From Limanda limanda (taxonomy: Eukaryota > Chordata > Actinopteri > Pleuronectiformes > Pleuronectidae), in the NCBI RefSeq assembly GCF_963576545.1, contig NC_083636.1:8930856-8994855 (forward strand): a stretch of DNA of 64,000 nt, read 5' to 3'. Below are positions 12,165-25,154 of the stretch, piece by piece. Made by a program: the position numbers and the translations under genes. The notes beneath the pieces are model-generated. The model was not told where the DNA came from. It was given only the letters and a program-made list of their open reading frames with translations, and searched no databases. Numbering within the stretch: position 1 is the first letter of the stretch; each line of letters starts with the position of its first letter.

Positions 12165-12960
12165 TTAAAAACAGTTTATAATGGTTTCATAACCCCTGCT
12201 TGCAATAACTGCCTCACACCTCTGACCCACTGACGTCATCTTTCATCCATCCAAGTGCTGCTCTATAGGTTTTATGTCCAGTCACTCACACAGCGAGTCC
12301 AAAGCCGTTAACCTTCCCTCCTGATGAAGTCCTGTTTTGTGTTGGCGGTGTGTTTTGGTTGATTGTTTTGCTGCATGGTGAAGTTTGGATTTATTTCTTT
12401 GTAAACTTGCAGACAAAATATTCATGTAGACTTCTGAATTAATTCTGCTGCTGCCGGTACATCATCAATACAAATTACTGAGAACTTTCCAGAAGTGGCC
12501 ATGAAGGCCCCAACCACAACACAACCTCCTGCCTGCCTAACAGAGGAGTTTGTGTGCGCTCGATCACGAGCAGATCTTTTCTTTCCATAAAACTTTGTTC
12601 CAGAGTTTTTATGGCTCATGTCTGTAGTTCTTTTTGGAAATTCCACCCTGGCCCTCAGATTCTTTCTGCTGATGAGAGGTTTGCATGTTGTGGTCTGGCG
12701 TCTATATTTGTGCTCTTTAAACAGTGGATTGTGATACTTTCCCCTCTGCCCTGTGGAGGTTGACGGTGATGTTACTGGCAGTTGTTCTGGGGGTTTATCC
12801 ACAGTCCTCACATTGTTTCTGACATCAACAGCTGCTGTTGTCATTGACCGACCTGCTCGATGTGTGTTGCTCAGTGCACCAGTCGTTTCTTTCCTTTTCA
12901 GCACACTCCAAATGGTTTTATTAAGTATTTTCTCTGTTTCAGAACGGCGTAGTCTATGGT
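12165..12960 (-). pseudogene. Degenerate Tc1-like transposase
   Basis: On the minus strand a 160-codon frame (12422-12904) followed by frame-broken sequence aligns in order with Tc1-family transposases of fish: the end of the helix-turn-helix domain (IWSVLKRKETTGALSN, then HRAGRS), a linker (KEHKYRR, TTTCKPLISRKNLRARVEF), a GSVMAWACMA-like stretch (GGCVVVGAFMATSGKFSV, then CIDDV), and past the stop codon a DNDPKHTA-like catalytic motif (QQNNQPKHTAN) and a C-terminal VIASRGYE-like end. The block normally carrying the first catalytic Asp (WTDETK) is deleted and the second is mutated to Asn, so it is inactive. Plus-strand ORFs over the same DNA are shadows. Terminal inverted repeats were not located. 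Confidence 0.85.
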
Positions 12961-13639
12961 TAAATATACAGTATTTCTACTTATATTTATTGGTGTATTA
13001 CAAAATTATCTATAAAATGTTACTAATGATCAAAAGAAAGTTGTACGGATTGCAACATTTTTGCATTGTTAACAACAATTATACAGTTTGTCTTTGCACT
13101 GAAATAACCTGATGAACTAAAGGAAGTATGTGACTGACCTCACGTGCATGACTGTGCGTTTCTTTAAGAATCCTTGACTCTCAGAACTTTTAACCACTTG
13201 CAGTAAAGATAGTGGTATCAGTCAACTCACATTAGCTCTTTACCTAAATTACTATTTGACCAACAGGGTGGGAGAAGCAATGGCTTCCAGCCATGTGATT
13301 GTTTACTGCCTCTGCTTCTGATGATCACAGTTATGGATCTGAATTTATCCTTAGTTTCATATCTGATGGTAAAGGTGAGTCACCGTCAAAGAAGAGATGA
13401 GCATGTTTCAAATTTGGCAGTTCTCAGGTTCGGGTCCTGAAAATAACTGACAGCTGTGAGGATTTCAAATTTTAGTTTCTTTATGTGTCTAACCTTTTGA
13501 TTCTCAGAATGTTCAATCTTGAAACTAGCTAGAAATGTGTGTGCGTCACAACGATGGTCAGTCCCACAGCTGTCTTGATAAGAGAGACAAGAGAGTTTGT
13601 TATGCTTCATTTGGTGCAGCCGAGATGGCAGGTGCATGA

Positions 13640-14060
13640 CATTTTCTACTCAAGGCTAGGTTATGAGACAACATCAGACTGGCAGGATAGAGTTGTCTAG
13701 CAACCGGCAGAGTAGCGTAGGAGCATGACGGAGAGCTGCTTCTATGTCACTTCCTGGATTCGGTGACAAGAGGAGTGGGACTGCGGCTGGACCAATAAGG
13801 GAGATCCAAAGTGATTTGCGGTGACACCCCTCCAATATTTTATAACCAATCACATTAAATCTACTGTTATAATTATATCAAACCCCTTCTGTTCGGGGCC
13901 ATTATTAACTTCCTACTGCTAACTTAATTAGCATAGGCTGTGATAATTGTCCATAGCTATGAAATAACTCTTCATTGTATCTTTAATAAAACACTTGATT
14001 GAACCAAACCCTTGGATCGGCTTCTCTCATATTTAAGGATAAACGAACACGCCTGACACT
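13640..14060 (+). mobile_element. Possible solo-LTR-like element
   Basis: Layout resembles an LTR: two CCAAT boxes (GGACCAATAAG, AACCAATCAC), a TATA-like TTTTATAACC, then about 150 bp later a lone AATAAA (TTTAATAAAACAC) followed by a short GC-richer end. I could not find clear TG...CA ends or target-site duplication, and no internal retroviral genes are adjacent. It could equally be an ordinary promoter plus poly(A)-like sequence. Confidence 0.28.
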
Positions 14061-14119
14061 GCACAAGAGTAACTCCAAAGCACATGGATCAAGATGAGTC
14101 CATTGTCTGCTATATGCTG

Positions 14120-14347
14120 AGGAATGAGGTTAGTTAGCCAGTAGGCCACTGGAACTGAATGTTGGGAATCTTTACACCTAGAGACGATTTTGATGCAACT
14201 TGGTAGAAAGATGGGACATGGCAAGACTTAGCAATCAAGACAAATGGGTGGATCCAGGGTTTTTGTTCACTTTCTTTAATCTTGCGAGATGAATTTAAAT
14301 GGACTGTTGGGCCTTGGCGGAGGTATACTGAGTGCCATACTAGTTTA
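14120..14347 (+). repeat. Teleost dispersed repeat copy
   Basis: Carries the characteristic segments GATGCAACTTGGTAGAAAGA, GGTGGATCCAGGGTTTTTG, TTCACTTTCTTTAATCTTGC and TTGGGCCTTGGCGGAGGTAT followed by CTGAGTGCC. The same 3' end (CTACTGAGTGCAATTCTAGT) recurs near 59140. The ORF beginning 14289 lies on this repeat and is not a gene. Confidence 0.55.
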
Positions 14348-15497
14348 TATTTGTGCACAATATCTATTAGGGCTGAACATGGGTCATAGTTGGGGACAAT
14401 GCAATGCTGGACAGTGTGTATTTGCAGCAGTTGTGCCACATTTCTCTGTAACCTTACCTGGATGTGTCCTTGTGGGTCAATGGACTGTCTGTGCTGTGTT
14501 CTGGGTCCCACAGGTCACCAACAACCAGGTTAGTTAATGTACGTTCACATTCTAGAGTAATGCAAATGTATCGTGCAGCAGTGAGTAAATGTAATCAACC
14601 CCCATCTGCCTTTTCTTTCTTTAATCCCTGTAAATTTGAACAGCGGCGTGCAACTGAACCCTCAGCAGCAACCCTGTTCACTCTGTTCAAATACTGTTGA
14701 ACTCAACAGCTTGAACTTGAGCATAATACTGACAAACAGACATTACATAAACTTCAGACTGGAACATACCTTTAACTCCCATTGAGCAAACCAGTCAAAC
14801 AAAAGAGCTCGTTATGCAACTGGCACAGAAATGCCAAAAAACTACTGGTGTTAAAATTATGACTGGACCAACTAAACTGTTCTGCATTTGAACTGTGACA
14901 AACAGGGACAAAGAGTGAAATGTTGCACAGGCATTCAAACCTCTAACTCTGGCAGCGCACTGCAAATTTTCAGAGAGGAGAACATGGTGTTATCACCCAC
15001 TGTTTCCTGGATAGTATCCACATCTGTGTTTATCGCAGTTGGATGGACAAAGCGCAGAGAGGCAAATGCTCGGACCCGGTGAGCGTGTTTTTGTGAACTC
15101 CAACATCTGTCTGCCTGATTTCGTATAAAAGAAGTTCTCATCTGTAAGAGGCAAAGACCACAGACCCCGACAAGGACCCCTCACCACGAAGAAAGGGATG
15201 TTTATCCAGATGTTATTTTGACCATGAGAGAAATAACAGTCTAAGAATAGTCTCAAGTCCCTAACACACTAATAAAAGCAGGAATTTACCTCAGGACAAA
15301 ATTAAGTTGAATCCTTTCAATAACAAAAGCTCTAAGCACTTTATTAGTCACAAGTGGATCCAGCGAGTAGCTCCATGTGAGAATTTGTTGTGCATAATTT
15401 AAATACATAACTCACTGTCCAGTTTACACTCTACATGTTGGCCTGTGTACTTTTGGTTAGTGAATAATGACTGAGTGAATATTTCCTCATAATGCAG

Positions 15498-15665
15498 GGT
15501 TGCAAAAAATTGTTACCTGCCTTTTTAGTCATGGCAGGAGTGTCTGCGACAATGTTGGTCTATGTTTGTTCAAGACTTAAACAATTAAACACTTCTTGGG
15601 GGGATCGAGCTGAAATCTTATACAGACCTTCATATTTCCCTGAGGATGATATCTTAATATCTTTG
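15498..15665 (+). CDS. Exon-like ORF encoding a membrane segment, gene unknown
   Basis: 168 bp, open in phase 0 at both ends, between an acceptor (TCATAATGCAG) and a donor (CTTTG then GTAATT). It encodes GCKKLLPAFLVMAGVSATML, then VYVCSRLKQLNTSWGD and LYRPSYFPEDD: a hydrophobic helix with basic residues before it and a sequon (NTS) after it, like the stem of a type II Golgi enzyme. No compatible next exon was found, the pyrimidine tract is poor, and I recognise no family. Chance is a real possibility. Confidence 0.2.
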
Positions 15666-18600
15666 GTAATTCCGTAACTTTTCCTCTTGGGCCACCATCT
15701 GGGTCCAATTTTGTATGTGTCCAGTACTTTAGTTTATGAACACATTAGTGCAAAAGTAATTGCATTCCCATCAGGCACAGCTGTATGTTATGTTAAGTAT
15801 CAGAAATTCTTGCTGAAACTTGCTGTAATTGCTATATTTTAATGTGCCAGCCGGAAGCGTGGATTCTTTCTCAAACATGATTCACATATCTTTAAAACAT
15901 TCTTGAAGTTTTCTGTCTGTAGTGATTTAAGTGTTGAGGTGCGGTCACAAGGGTTGTGCAACACTGTACAGCAGATTTATGCGGGAATTTAAGGAAGAAA
16001 ACGGAGAGGGAAAGCTTTGGTATATCCCTCCATGTAGGTCAGGTGGTCAGGTAAGTCTTTTAGATCTATGTTGTTTCAGTAACTTTGCTTTGAAATACAC
16101 TTTCATCATTTTACTTTACAAAAACATTCCCTTTTTTCTTTTGTGCTTGATCCAAAAAAATGATTGATCATTCTTGCGTGGAAGAATACTTTCCCAGTGG
16201 GTTCAGTCTGATGCATGTACAATATGTAAATGATAGTCCTCCCTTGGTTCACATTTTGTCCAACTTAAATGGGACCAGCTCATGGGGCCAAGATCTTTTA
16301 CCTACTGGAACTGCCCTGTAGTATAGAGGGGAAGAAAGGGAGATGTTTTAAAATTGGAAACAATGATGGAGCTTCCTGTTTTCACTTAGTGACTCATACC
16401 AGTCACGACTCATCTACCAACAATCAATGCAAGCATGCTAACACACACTGTCTATAACCGTTCCACCTCATCATCAGTGCAGGGAAAGAAATCCCTGCTA
16501 TCAATGTTACAATCGCTGTTCCTTGTTCATGTATTTTTTCAATGATTTCCCTGATTTAAATAAAATAAATAATGCATCCTGTCAGTTGCACGCACATACC
16601 GAATACACTTACCTGTGAATGGTCATTTTATAAACGTTTTAGGTGTGTCACTGTCAGTATTATTGTACATTATTTCTGAGCTGAAACGCTCTCCTGGATA
16701 AAATTTGCTAAAATTTTGTAGATACATGGTCAATATTCTTGGGTTTGGGTTTTCTTTGTTGCTAAAGCAGCAGGCACTCCTCTTTGAGTTGACCCGAAAT
16801 ATCAAAGATAATAAAGTAACTGTGTTGCTGTCGCACATGAGCACGCACGTGCTGCACGACATGAAAGTGTAATTGTAGCTTCGTTATCAGTAATTATCAT
16901 TTACGTCCCTCAGAGTGAAGACATGTCATTACCCTTTAACATTGTGAAAACCAAGGCGAAGAAACTGACAGGTTCCTTCTGTTCTCTAAGAAGTTGTACT
17001 GAAGCAAAAACGTGTTTGCAAACACTAGACACAGATCTCATATCTAAAAGGCCTTCTGTAATGTATTTTATGTATTTTCCAACTACTTTATTTTTTATTT
17101 ATTAACTCAGGCTGAAGTAATTTCACTTATTAGACACATTTTATGTGATGTTTACTGCTTTATCCTAAAAAAGTACAACCTTTGAGGAAGTCAAACGTTA
17201 TCTTGTGAGGTATATCATTAAAATCGATCCATTCATTTGTACACATTTGTTCAGCTCTGCATCAAAGTACTTCTCAAAAGTGTCCACTCAGCGTGCGTGG
17301 CGTTCTCCTTTGTGAATCCTCTGAGCCCTCCAGTGTACCCCTCATGCCAGGGCCACAACACAATACCGCAAGGCCTCAACATAATTTCCCAATTCTTCCG
17401 CTTCTCGACTCCAGTTATTAATTTCCGAGGCTTGTTGTATAAGGTATTATGCAATGTGTTTTGCTGGCCCCTATTTTCCTGCACCCTGCTCTCTAATGGG
17501 TCTGGGGGCAGGTTTTCCGTGGCTTAGACTGCTGTTGACATTCACATGCGCATGAAAGGAGCCCCCCCTGCTCCTCTCCTGCTGTTGGGGTCCGTCTGCA
17601 ACAAACCCAAACAAGCCAACGGTCGGCTGGGTTGGTGGGACCACTGTGACTATGCACACGTGTCCCTAAGGTTTTGGAGAAAACAGGGGACACGTGCAGT
17701 TTGTCAGTTACTGCACAGCTTGAACACCCTGTTTCTCAATATTATCTGCTTTGTTGTTGCGCGCATTACAAAAGGCAGCGAAAGTAATGATTCTCATGCC
17801 ATCTGGTTAAACGTATTTAAAATCTGGAATTGCATTGTTTTGCTGTTTTGTCTTTGAAAGATTACCTTCGTGAAACAGATCACAGCCATCTTCACACTGA
17901 TACAGTAATCCAGGGGAAAAATGGACAGCCAAAGTTTCCAAATATGTTTTTATTGCTTTGATTGATTTCTAGAAACGTTTAACTGAAGATGCCAAAGGTA
18001 TTTTAAACCTAAATTAATTGTGGTGGGACTGTATTAGCAAGCGATACTCCATTTACACAATAAAGTTACCCAGTTGTATTTTTTGACACTATTAAAAATT
18101 CTCCTTTTCTTCTTTGTTTTGGTCTCAACAACAACTTGATTTGCTCTTTAGCCCAGGGTTTAACAGTCTTCACTAGCTCACATGATTCTGTAACTTAAAC
18201 ATCTGGTGCTGTTTGCATAGTATATAGTATATATTTGCTTCACTTAAAAAAATGTCCTCATGTTTGCTCTCCAACAACACCTGTAACAGCTTACTGAGCT
18301 GGTTACATGTCTTTTGTGCCAAATGTTTAATATTTATTCAACGGCAGTTTTTGTTAACAGAGACAGAGTCAATTTTGTTTATTGTGTTGGTTGTGTGTGG
18401 TTTATTTTATATGGTTTATTTATTCAGGAAATTTAAATATTTTAAATTCTAATTCAAATCCCAGACTGAATATTCTTCAGAATTAAGTTAGTTGCTCTTT
18501 GAAAGGGTGTACTTGCATGATTATGCAATAATATTATCATACTATTAGTGGATTAAAATGGTTTCACAGTGATGAATATAATATAATTTGTCACAATAAT

Positions 18601-21600
18601 TTCTGGGTCAGTGAACCTAAAGTATTTGCTTGTGCACCTAAATGAAAATGTAAAGTTCGCTGGTACAACTAATGTAAAAATTGAGTCTGGAGCTCTGTAA
18701 TGTTATTATAGGCCCATCTGAATCAGTTGCAACATCCTGACTTGCTCATTGTCAGTTATATTGTGTCAAACCATGATGTGTACGCCGCTCCATGTAGGTT
18801 TTTTTTTTGAAAATAAACATAAAGCAAAACACTTGAGTTGAGCCACACTGTTGATGGAGGCTCAGTTTGTGTTTTTAGTGGTAAACCTATTTCACAAATG
18901 GGACTGCATCTTTTCCTAAACCTCTTTTTGGGGAAGCTTTTAGGAAATTAACTTAATCTACCTATCCCAACCTGTGATAAATATGGCGATACCCATTATC
19001 CCCCCCCCCCCCCACACACACTTCCTTTCGAGGTCAGGGCAGCGAGGGGACAACCTGAGAGGTAATCAGTGTCACGTAGCTAAAATCCCAGTGGCCGTCC
19101 ATCTCACTGTTCATACCAGTTTAACCAACTGAAAATCTGTAACTTAACTCTGATCATTTCTAACCTGATACTGTTTTTTTCAATCTCAAATAGCTATTAA
19201 TAACCATAATACTTTACCACCTGCATTAACATAACCATTAGAGTACATCATCCTCAATATAACTACTCATATTTAAAAATAGTCTCGGACACAGACCCAA
19301 CAAGCACACCCAGAAATAACCAGTAGCCATCTTCGTCCCCATGTGACTGACAAAGTTAGCCTAGTACATGGTCACATGGTTAGTCACCAACCATGTTTAT
19401 ACCTGGGGTGACTCCCACTCTCCTGGAGTCAGAACCAACATCTTCCTCAAAGACACATAAGCAGTGTGGATGTTTTTTTTTCCATTAATGAGAGGATCTG
19501 GCAGCATACATTCTTGCAGTATCAGTTCAGTGATTCAACGCTGCGTCTGTGTTGAAAAGGACACACGTTTGGGAAGGAGACAAAGAAATGCGTCAATCCT
19601 TTGTGTGAGAAAGTATTCAAGGCCGCTCTGGCTCCAGATATGCTGTCACAATGCAGCCATTTCCTCACCATCAAACCTGGTATGGGGAGACACTGCTGCT
19701 GAATGGAAAGGAATGTTGGTGTGAATTTGTTGTTTGTTATGCTTTAAAGGTATTGTTCGAGTGTTCGGGTTTTGGGTGCTATGCACTTGCTTGAAAGAGA
19801 AGATTATTACCATGCTTGTGTGTTAGCTTAGCATAATGACTAGAAACAGTTGTGAACACCCAACCTGGATCTGTTACAGTCACAAACTATATCTACTAGT
19901 GCCTCTAGATGCTCACTACATAACACGCTGTATATTTTTTGTAATCTATGCAACATTTTCCCGACACCTTAAAAGAACAAACTGTTCTTTTTTTTTTTTT
20001 TTTTTTACATTCACACAAAATATATCATGTTAATCAGTGAACTTTATAGTTGCTGGTGGATTTTGTTACTTTAGGACAGAACTAGCTAGTTGTGTACCAC
20101 AATTGTTATGCGATGCCAAATTAATCAGCTGCTGGCCCGCTTCATCTTGGTTGGTAAGTTGTTTCTGAAACTCTCTTCACGTCCCAATAGCCAGCAGTAA
20201 TCATCTGGGAAAAATGCCAGTGTCTCTGGCTCTCACAGGACTGTAAAAAAACGACCAATCATTAAATTAGGTCTGAGGGAAATTATTTTTTTTTACAGTA
20301 CCTGGCATACCTGTCTGTCACTAACTAACATACCTGCCTGCATGTGAACCGGAGAGACAAACACCACTGAAGCCGAGAACATAGTGAGAAGGAAGCGGGC
20401 GAGTCGCGGAAAACTCTGCTTCTGTTGTCAGGCAGTGCACACTCATGTGTTCTAAGTCGGAGTGTAGCTTAGATGAGAGGGCCAATGGGAGAGGGGGTGG
20501 GAAGTATCGGTTGCATTTGATTCAAAATGTACCCTGCTCTTGCTAGCTTTTACCAACCCAAACATTAACACTCAGCAAGAAAGTGAAACATGCAAAATAT
20601 TTCCCAAATGCTGAACGAATCTTTCAAGATCTCTGAAAACTTGATTGAAAAGTTAAAAACTAAAAAAATCCACTCTGCCTCATCTGGATTTTGTGGGTGT
20701 GGTCTGACCAGAATTCTTTGACATTTCCACCCAACCTGCAACACTTCTTGCAGAAGGTTGCGTGTTTGCATGTATTTCTTATCAGTTATACTAAAATGTG
20801 ATTGGAGACAAAAATATTTCCCAAAACACTTGTCTCTTTGCTGTGCTATTTCAGTGTCCTTTCTCTCTTGTCACTACTCATGATGAGAATTGTCATGATT
20901 GGACAAACAGGGATCTGTCTGATGGAACGTCATGCGCCAGTTGTTTCCACAAATTGAGTTACTCTAATTCTACACGCAGTGCTGCGGCTCAGGAGGATGA
21001 GATGCAACCACACAGGCAAGTGTGTGGGTGGTGAGCCAAGCGCTGTACTTTTCCATCAGGCAGCTGAACAAATGGACAGGGCCTTCAGAAGTTTCTTAGC
21101 GCCGTGCCTTATCAAGGGTAATCTGTTTCCCCCCCTCCTTCTTCTCCTTGGGCTTTTGTCTGTGTGGTCAAGGGGGGATGAGGGGGCCGCGTGAAGCCCT
21201 CAGTTAGAATGTTATTGTTTGCGGAGCTGCAGATGACACGCTTCTTAGCGAGTAAGGGCGGATCTGCTGGGTGTGAGGCCAACGCTTTGTCTGCCACATG
21301 CCCGCCACCCGCATGGGCCCCACCACTTTCCTGTTGCCATTATATTTTTGGATTTGACCCTATGACATTAAAAACGGACAACAAGCGGAGGCAGTCCTGT
21401 TGATGTTGAATGGAATCGATAGGGGGAAAACCTGTGGTTCATAAAGAAGCATTTTTTTGCAGAATGGTGTCAACAGAAAAAACATCTGAAGTCAAATCTG
21501 TTGAAACGACTGAAAAAGTTTAACTTTGAATTTCTCTCAAGGACAGAGGCTCGCGTTATCAACCTGGAATGTGAACTCGCTAACCTCCAGTATGCTACTC

Positions 21601-21658
21601 CTTTCCCTCTTGACTGCTGGGTAAAGGCTAAAAGAGGGAAGTGTGTGTGCGTTGTTCA

Positions 21659-21676
21659 AGGGGGGGGGGGGGGGGT
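21659..21676. repeat. Poly-G tract
   Basis: Uninterrupted run of G followed by TGTCC. Simple-sequence tract, prone to assembly and sequencing error. Confidence 0.8.
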
Positions 21677-24600
21677 GTCCATAGGCTCACATTGTGATGA
21701 TGGCATGATGTATGACATGGATCAACCATTTCACCTCCCACAGTTGTCACTGCGAGCACACGTGTGTCAACATGGTTGAGAAGGAAAATTACCCCTGAAA
21801 AACAGGCTTAAGACACACACCTATGTATACAGAACATTCAGCTACGACAACACAAAACGAGTTTGCTATACTGAGTGAACATGGGTAAACCGATCACACA
21901 TAAAAAATTAACTCATTGGTTTGTGTATATGTTCAAGTTTTATTTGAAAAAAATATCTCCTCTCAGAACATTAGAAAATTATTCCGTACACTTGTCAAAC
22001 ACCAGTAAAACTCTTCAGTTCAATCTTACTACTGAGTTACACACAAATGCATTTACTCTCTGAAGTGTTTGACTCTGACTGCTGTTAAACTATTTCCTGT
22101 CAGGATATAAGATTATATCAAGCCAAGGTTTGATCTTGCTGATCTGCTCTTAGAGCAATCACTGTATTTCTCTTGACTGCTACTGCTACCTAGGAATTTC
22201 ATGTAATTGACGGATGCTTCTATTGAATTGCTGTAACCCATTTTAAAAAACTTAAATGAATATATCTACTTCTGCAACACAAGTGATTCCCCTCTTATGT
22301 TTAAATCTGTATGCTTTGTGGAAGTATGAAGGCCTGAATAAAACAAAATGTTGGAGACTTAAAATTATATGTAAATACATCAGTAGATGCAGTTAAGTTC
22401 TATCATTGAAATAATTGAGTGAATAAATAAAGATTTTTAAACAACTTGCTCCTCAGATATAATACATCAAAACAAAAAGTAGGTCAAATTGTATTAAACT
22501 ATTTTTCACTAGTTTAAGTTTTAACTGCTTCATTTCCCCTGTTTTTTTTCACTAAGATCATTGGTAGCTAAACATACCGAGCACCAGCATCTTTACCTAG
22601 CTGCAGCTAACTTCATAAAACTAAACCAGCCAGAATAGGAAATATATCACTATATGAACTCTTGTATCAGTAGTTAAAGCGATTAACTGCAACGTTAACA
22701 AAGGCAGTTGAGCCACCATGACTTTGGATTTCTCAGTTAAGTGAGAAAGGAGACAATAATCCAACACATTAATCCAATACATGAAAAAAACGCTGAGGAT
22801 ATTAATAATTCAATGATTTATTTAAATGTCTATGAGCCAGACAATTATTACTCATATAAGCTGATCAAACAGTTACTAAATGTAGATAAAAGATGCTGAT
22901 TTTGAGGTTAAAAAAGGTACTCAGTGCAAGGACACACTGCTCCCCCCCCCCTTAACAAAGTTTCAAACTATTGCACAATACCGAGGCATTGTGAGCAAAC
23001 ATGCAGGAGCACGACGCTGTGCAGGTTGAAGGATTTCTCGGTATTCAAGTTTAAACAGCTTTCATACATTCACTGCCAGTTGAAAGCAAAAAAAAAATGT
23101 AACAGTTATTTCACTGGTCTGTGCTTAAAAACTGAAAACTAAAACTGGTTATACATTTTTCACTGCTTTGTTATGCAGAATGATCAGAGTGTTGAAAATA
23201 GGCCAAAAACAAATAAAAGAAATAAAGCTTTACAACATTTTTTATTTTTATTTGATGTTCATTGCTCAGTGTCAGTTGAGAATGGTTGGGATCAGGCTAC
23301 CTTTAATTCCCCCCTGTTGCAAATCTTTATGCTTTATGCTAATCAGCTGTCAGATAAGCTTCATATTCATTCGTCAGACATGAGGATGGTTTTAATCTTT
23401 TCAATGAACTCTCATCAGAAAAGGAAATGACTGTGATTTGCTAAATGTTTAAATGTTTCAGTAATTTCCTAATAATGGAAATAAACAAGGCAATTATTTG
23501 ATTTGGAATTCAAGCAGTTCAAATACTCTTCTCAGAATTAAAAAGTGGACTGCTGGTTATATTTGTATATAAAGAGACACCACACATGAAGATATGTTTA
23601 TGTGGCATGAATACACACTAAAATGAGCAGTGACTGAGCAGAAATACCTTATGTGTCCACCTGAGAGCGCTCTTTCTCCACTATAAATATTAACTTGCCC
23701 CACGAGATGTGTCTCGAGAGGTTCAAATTCCTATGGGAAAAATGGAAGCAAATGCAATTGAAAATTTTATTAGTAATGAGTAAATTAATACTCATGATCG
23801 GATATTTTTTAAAGGCTTTTCTTGTTGGTGCATAAAAACAGTTTGGTACTTTAAATGGTTTCACTCAAATTAAAGGACAGGAGGCTTTGTTTTTTTGGGG
23901 ATACGCAGAAATAATCTGCTCAAAAGCCCTTTAAACCTTTTCCAATCCTAGTGAATAAAGCCAAATTAAACTCACATAGGAAATAAAGTCATTGTCAGCT
24001 CCTGAATTTATTTATTTTTTGTCGTTGAGGGGAGGGAACTGATTTAAATTAGACACGAGGCTTGAGTAAGAAAAACATTATTCTTAATTGGAGCTTGACT
24101 GGGGGACTAGTGCTGTGCAGTCTTCCCTGGGAGAGAAGCTGCTATCACACAAACATAAATCTGCCAAACAGACACAACAGTAGCCAGAAGAGACTTTTAT
24201 CCAAAGACATGAGCAGCACTAATGGAGAAAATCTTTTTTCATCTGTAGTCATTAAGTTCTAACAAGTGCTTTGGTAATAAGGAAATGTTATATAGCCCTC
24301 TGTTGATGAGAAAGAAAGCTGAATGGATGCAATGTGAAATTTAAGACATGTGGAACCTGTGCTACCGTCTAATCCAAAGATTTAATTTATTTACAAGCTG
24401 CTGTTTCTGTACTGCTACGCATCAGAGATCATCTGTCAATTACAGTGTAGGCAGTGCTGTCAGGTGCTTCTCTTTCAGTGTTCGAATTTAAGTTTGTAGG
24501 TGACACTCATTCAGTGAGCTGAATTAATTAAAATTATTTTCTTTTGTCTGCTCAGTCATAGTGTCAGTGCTCATTATAATCTCTTGCCTTGTTAAGGGGA

Positions 24601-24743
24601 GCCTTTTAAAATAAAAGAGCTACAGACATTCATATTCCAATACACTACTTGAGGATAGTTCAGAAGGGCTATATGTGTTCCTATTGCTACATAGCCAGTC
24701 TTACGTGAGATACATGTAAGCAATGAACTTTAGTCCCCTAAGC

Positions 24744-24806
24744 TATGTTATATGTTATATGTTATATGTTATATGTTATATGTTATATGTTATATGTTAT
24801 ATGTTA
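24744..24806. repeat. Heptanucleotide microsatellite (TATGTTA)n
   Basis: Nine consecutive 7-bp units. Because 7 is not a multiple of 3, it is read through in all three frames, which explains the repetitive YVICYML-type ORF there. Confidence 0.95.
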
Positions 24807-24814
24807 GAGGTTAT

Positions 24815-24970
24815 ATGGTATGGTATGTTATTTTTTTTATTTTGTAAAGCCCTTGCCTGCCAGGTCACAAGATCACAAGTCCCACTTACTACGTACTTAC
24901 TACATATATATTCATATACTTACTTACTTAATTTCCCTTCAGGGATGAATAAAGTAATCTATCTATCTAT
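24815..24970 (+). mobile_element. LINE-type 3' tail
   Basis: TTTGTAAAGCCCTTGCCTGC-like segment, then TTTCCCTTCAGGGATGAATA and an AAAGTAATCTATCTATCTAT microsatellite end. A cut-off 3' end with an AATAAA-like stretch and short tandem tail is typical of 5'-truncated fish L2/CR1-type non-LTR elements. Family not confirmed. Confidence 0.55.
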
Positions 24971-25017
24971 ATTTAATATTCCCCACTCCTTCAGCCGGTA
25001 AACTGCTGCTTAATTTT

Positions 25018-25152
25018 ACTATGTTATACATTATATATGTAATATGGTATGTCATGTTTTAAAATTTTTGTAAAGCCCGTCTACTGCGTAGATGCTGCCT
25101 GCCATGTCCCAAGAATTTCAAAGACAATAAACTTTGATTTGATTTGATTTGT
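25018..25152 (+). mobile_element. Second LINE/SINE-type 3' tail
   Basis: Shares the TTTGTAAAGCCC...CTGCCTGCCA segment with the element at 24815-24970 and ends CAATAAACTTTGATTTGATT with a (TTTGA)n tail, the hallmark of target-primed retroposition. Two related tails about 200 bp apart suggest nested or successive insertions. Confidence 0.55.
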
Positions 25153-25154
25153 GA

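Larger units (their letters stand above)
14350..24740. other. Gene desert with no supported gene
   Basis: No exon could be assigned to a known family. Exon-like ORFs at 15498-15665, about 15960-16050 and 17256-17443 have usable splice signals but cannot be joined in phase and match nothing I recognise. Poly-C (about 18998-19012), poly-T (about 19988-20006) and poly-G (about 21660-21675) tracts occur. Confidence 0.45.

Noticed and set aside
12554..13112. Two plus-strand ORFs of 69 and 119 codons
   Set aside because: They are antisense to the recognisable Tc1-like transposase remnant, or extend beyond it into AT-rich DNA, and show no features of their own.
14289..14537. 82-codon plus-strand ORF with hydrophobic residues
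   Set aside because: Its first part lies on a common teleost dispersed repeat and there is no splice or promoter context.
24723..25001. 92-codon ORF with repeated YVICYML
   Set aside because: It translates the (TATGTTA)n microsatellite and an adjoining retroposon tail.
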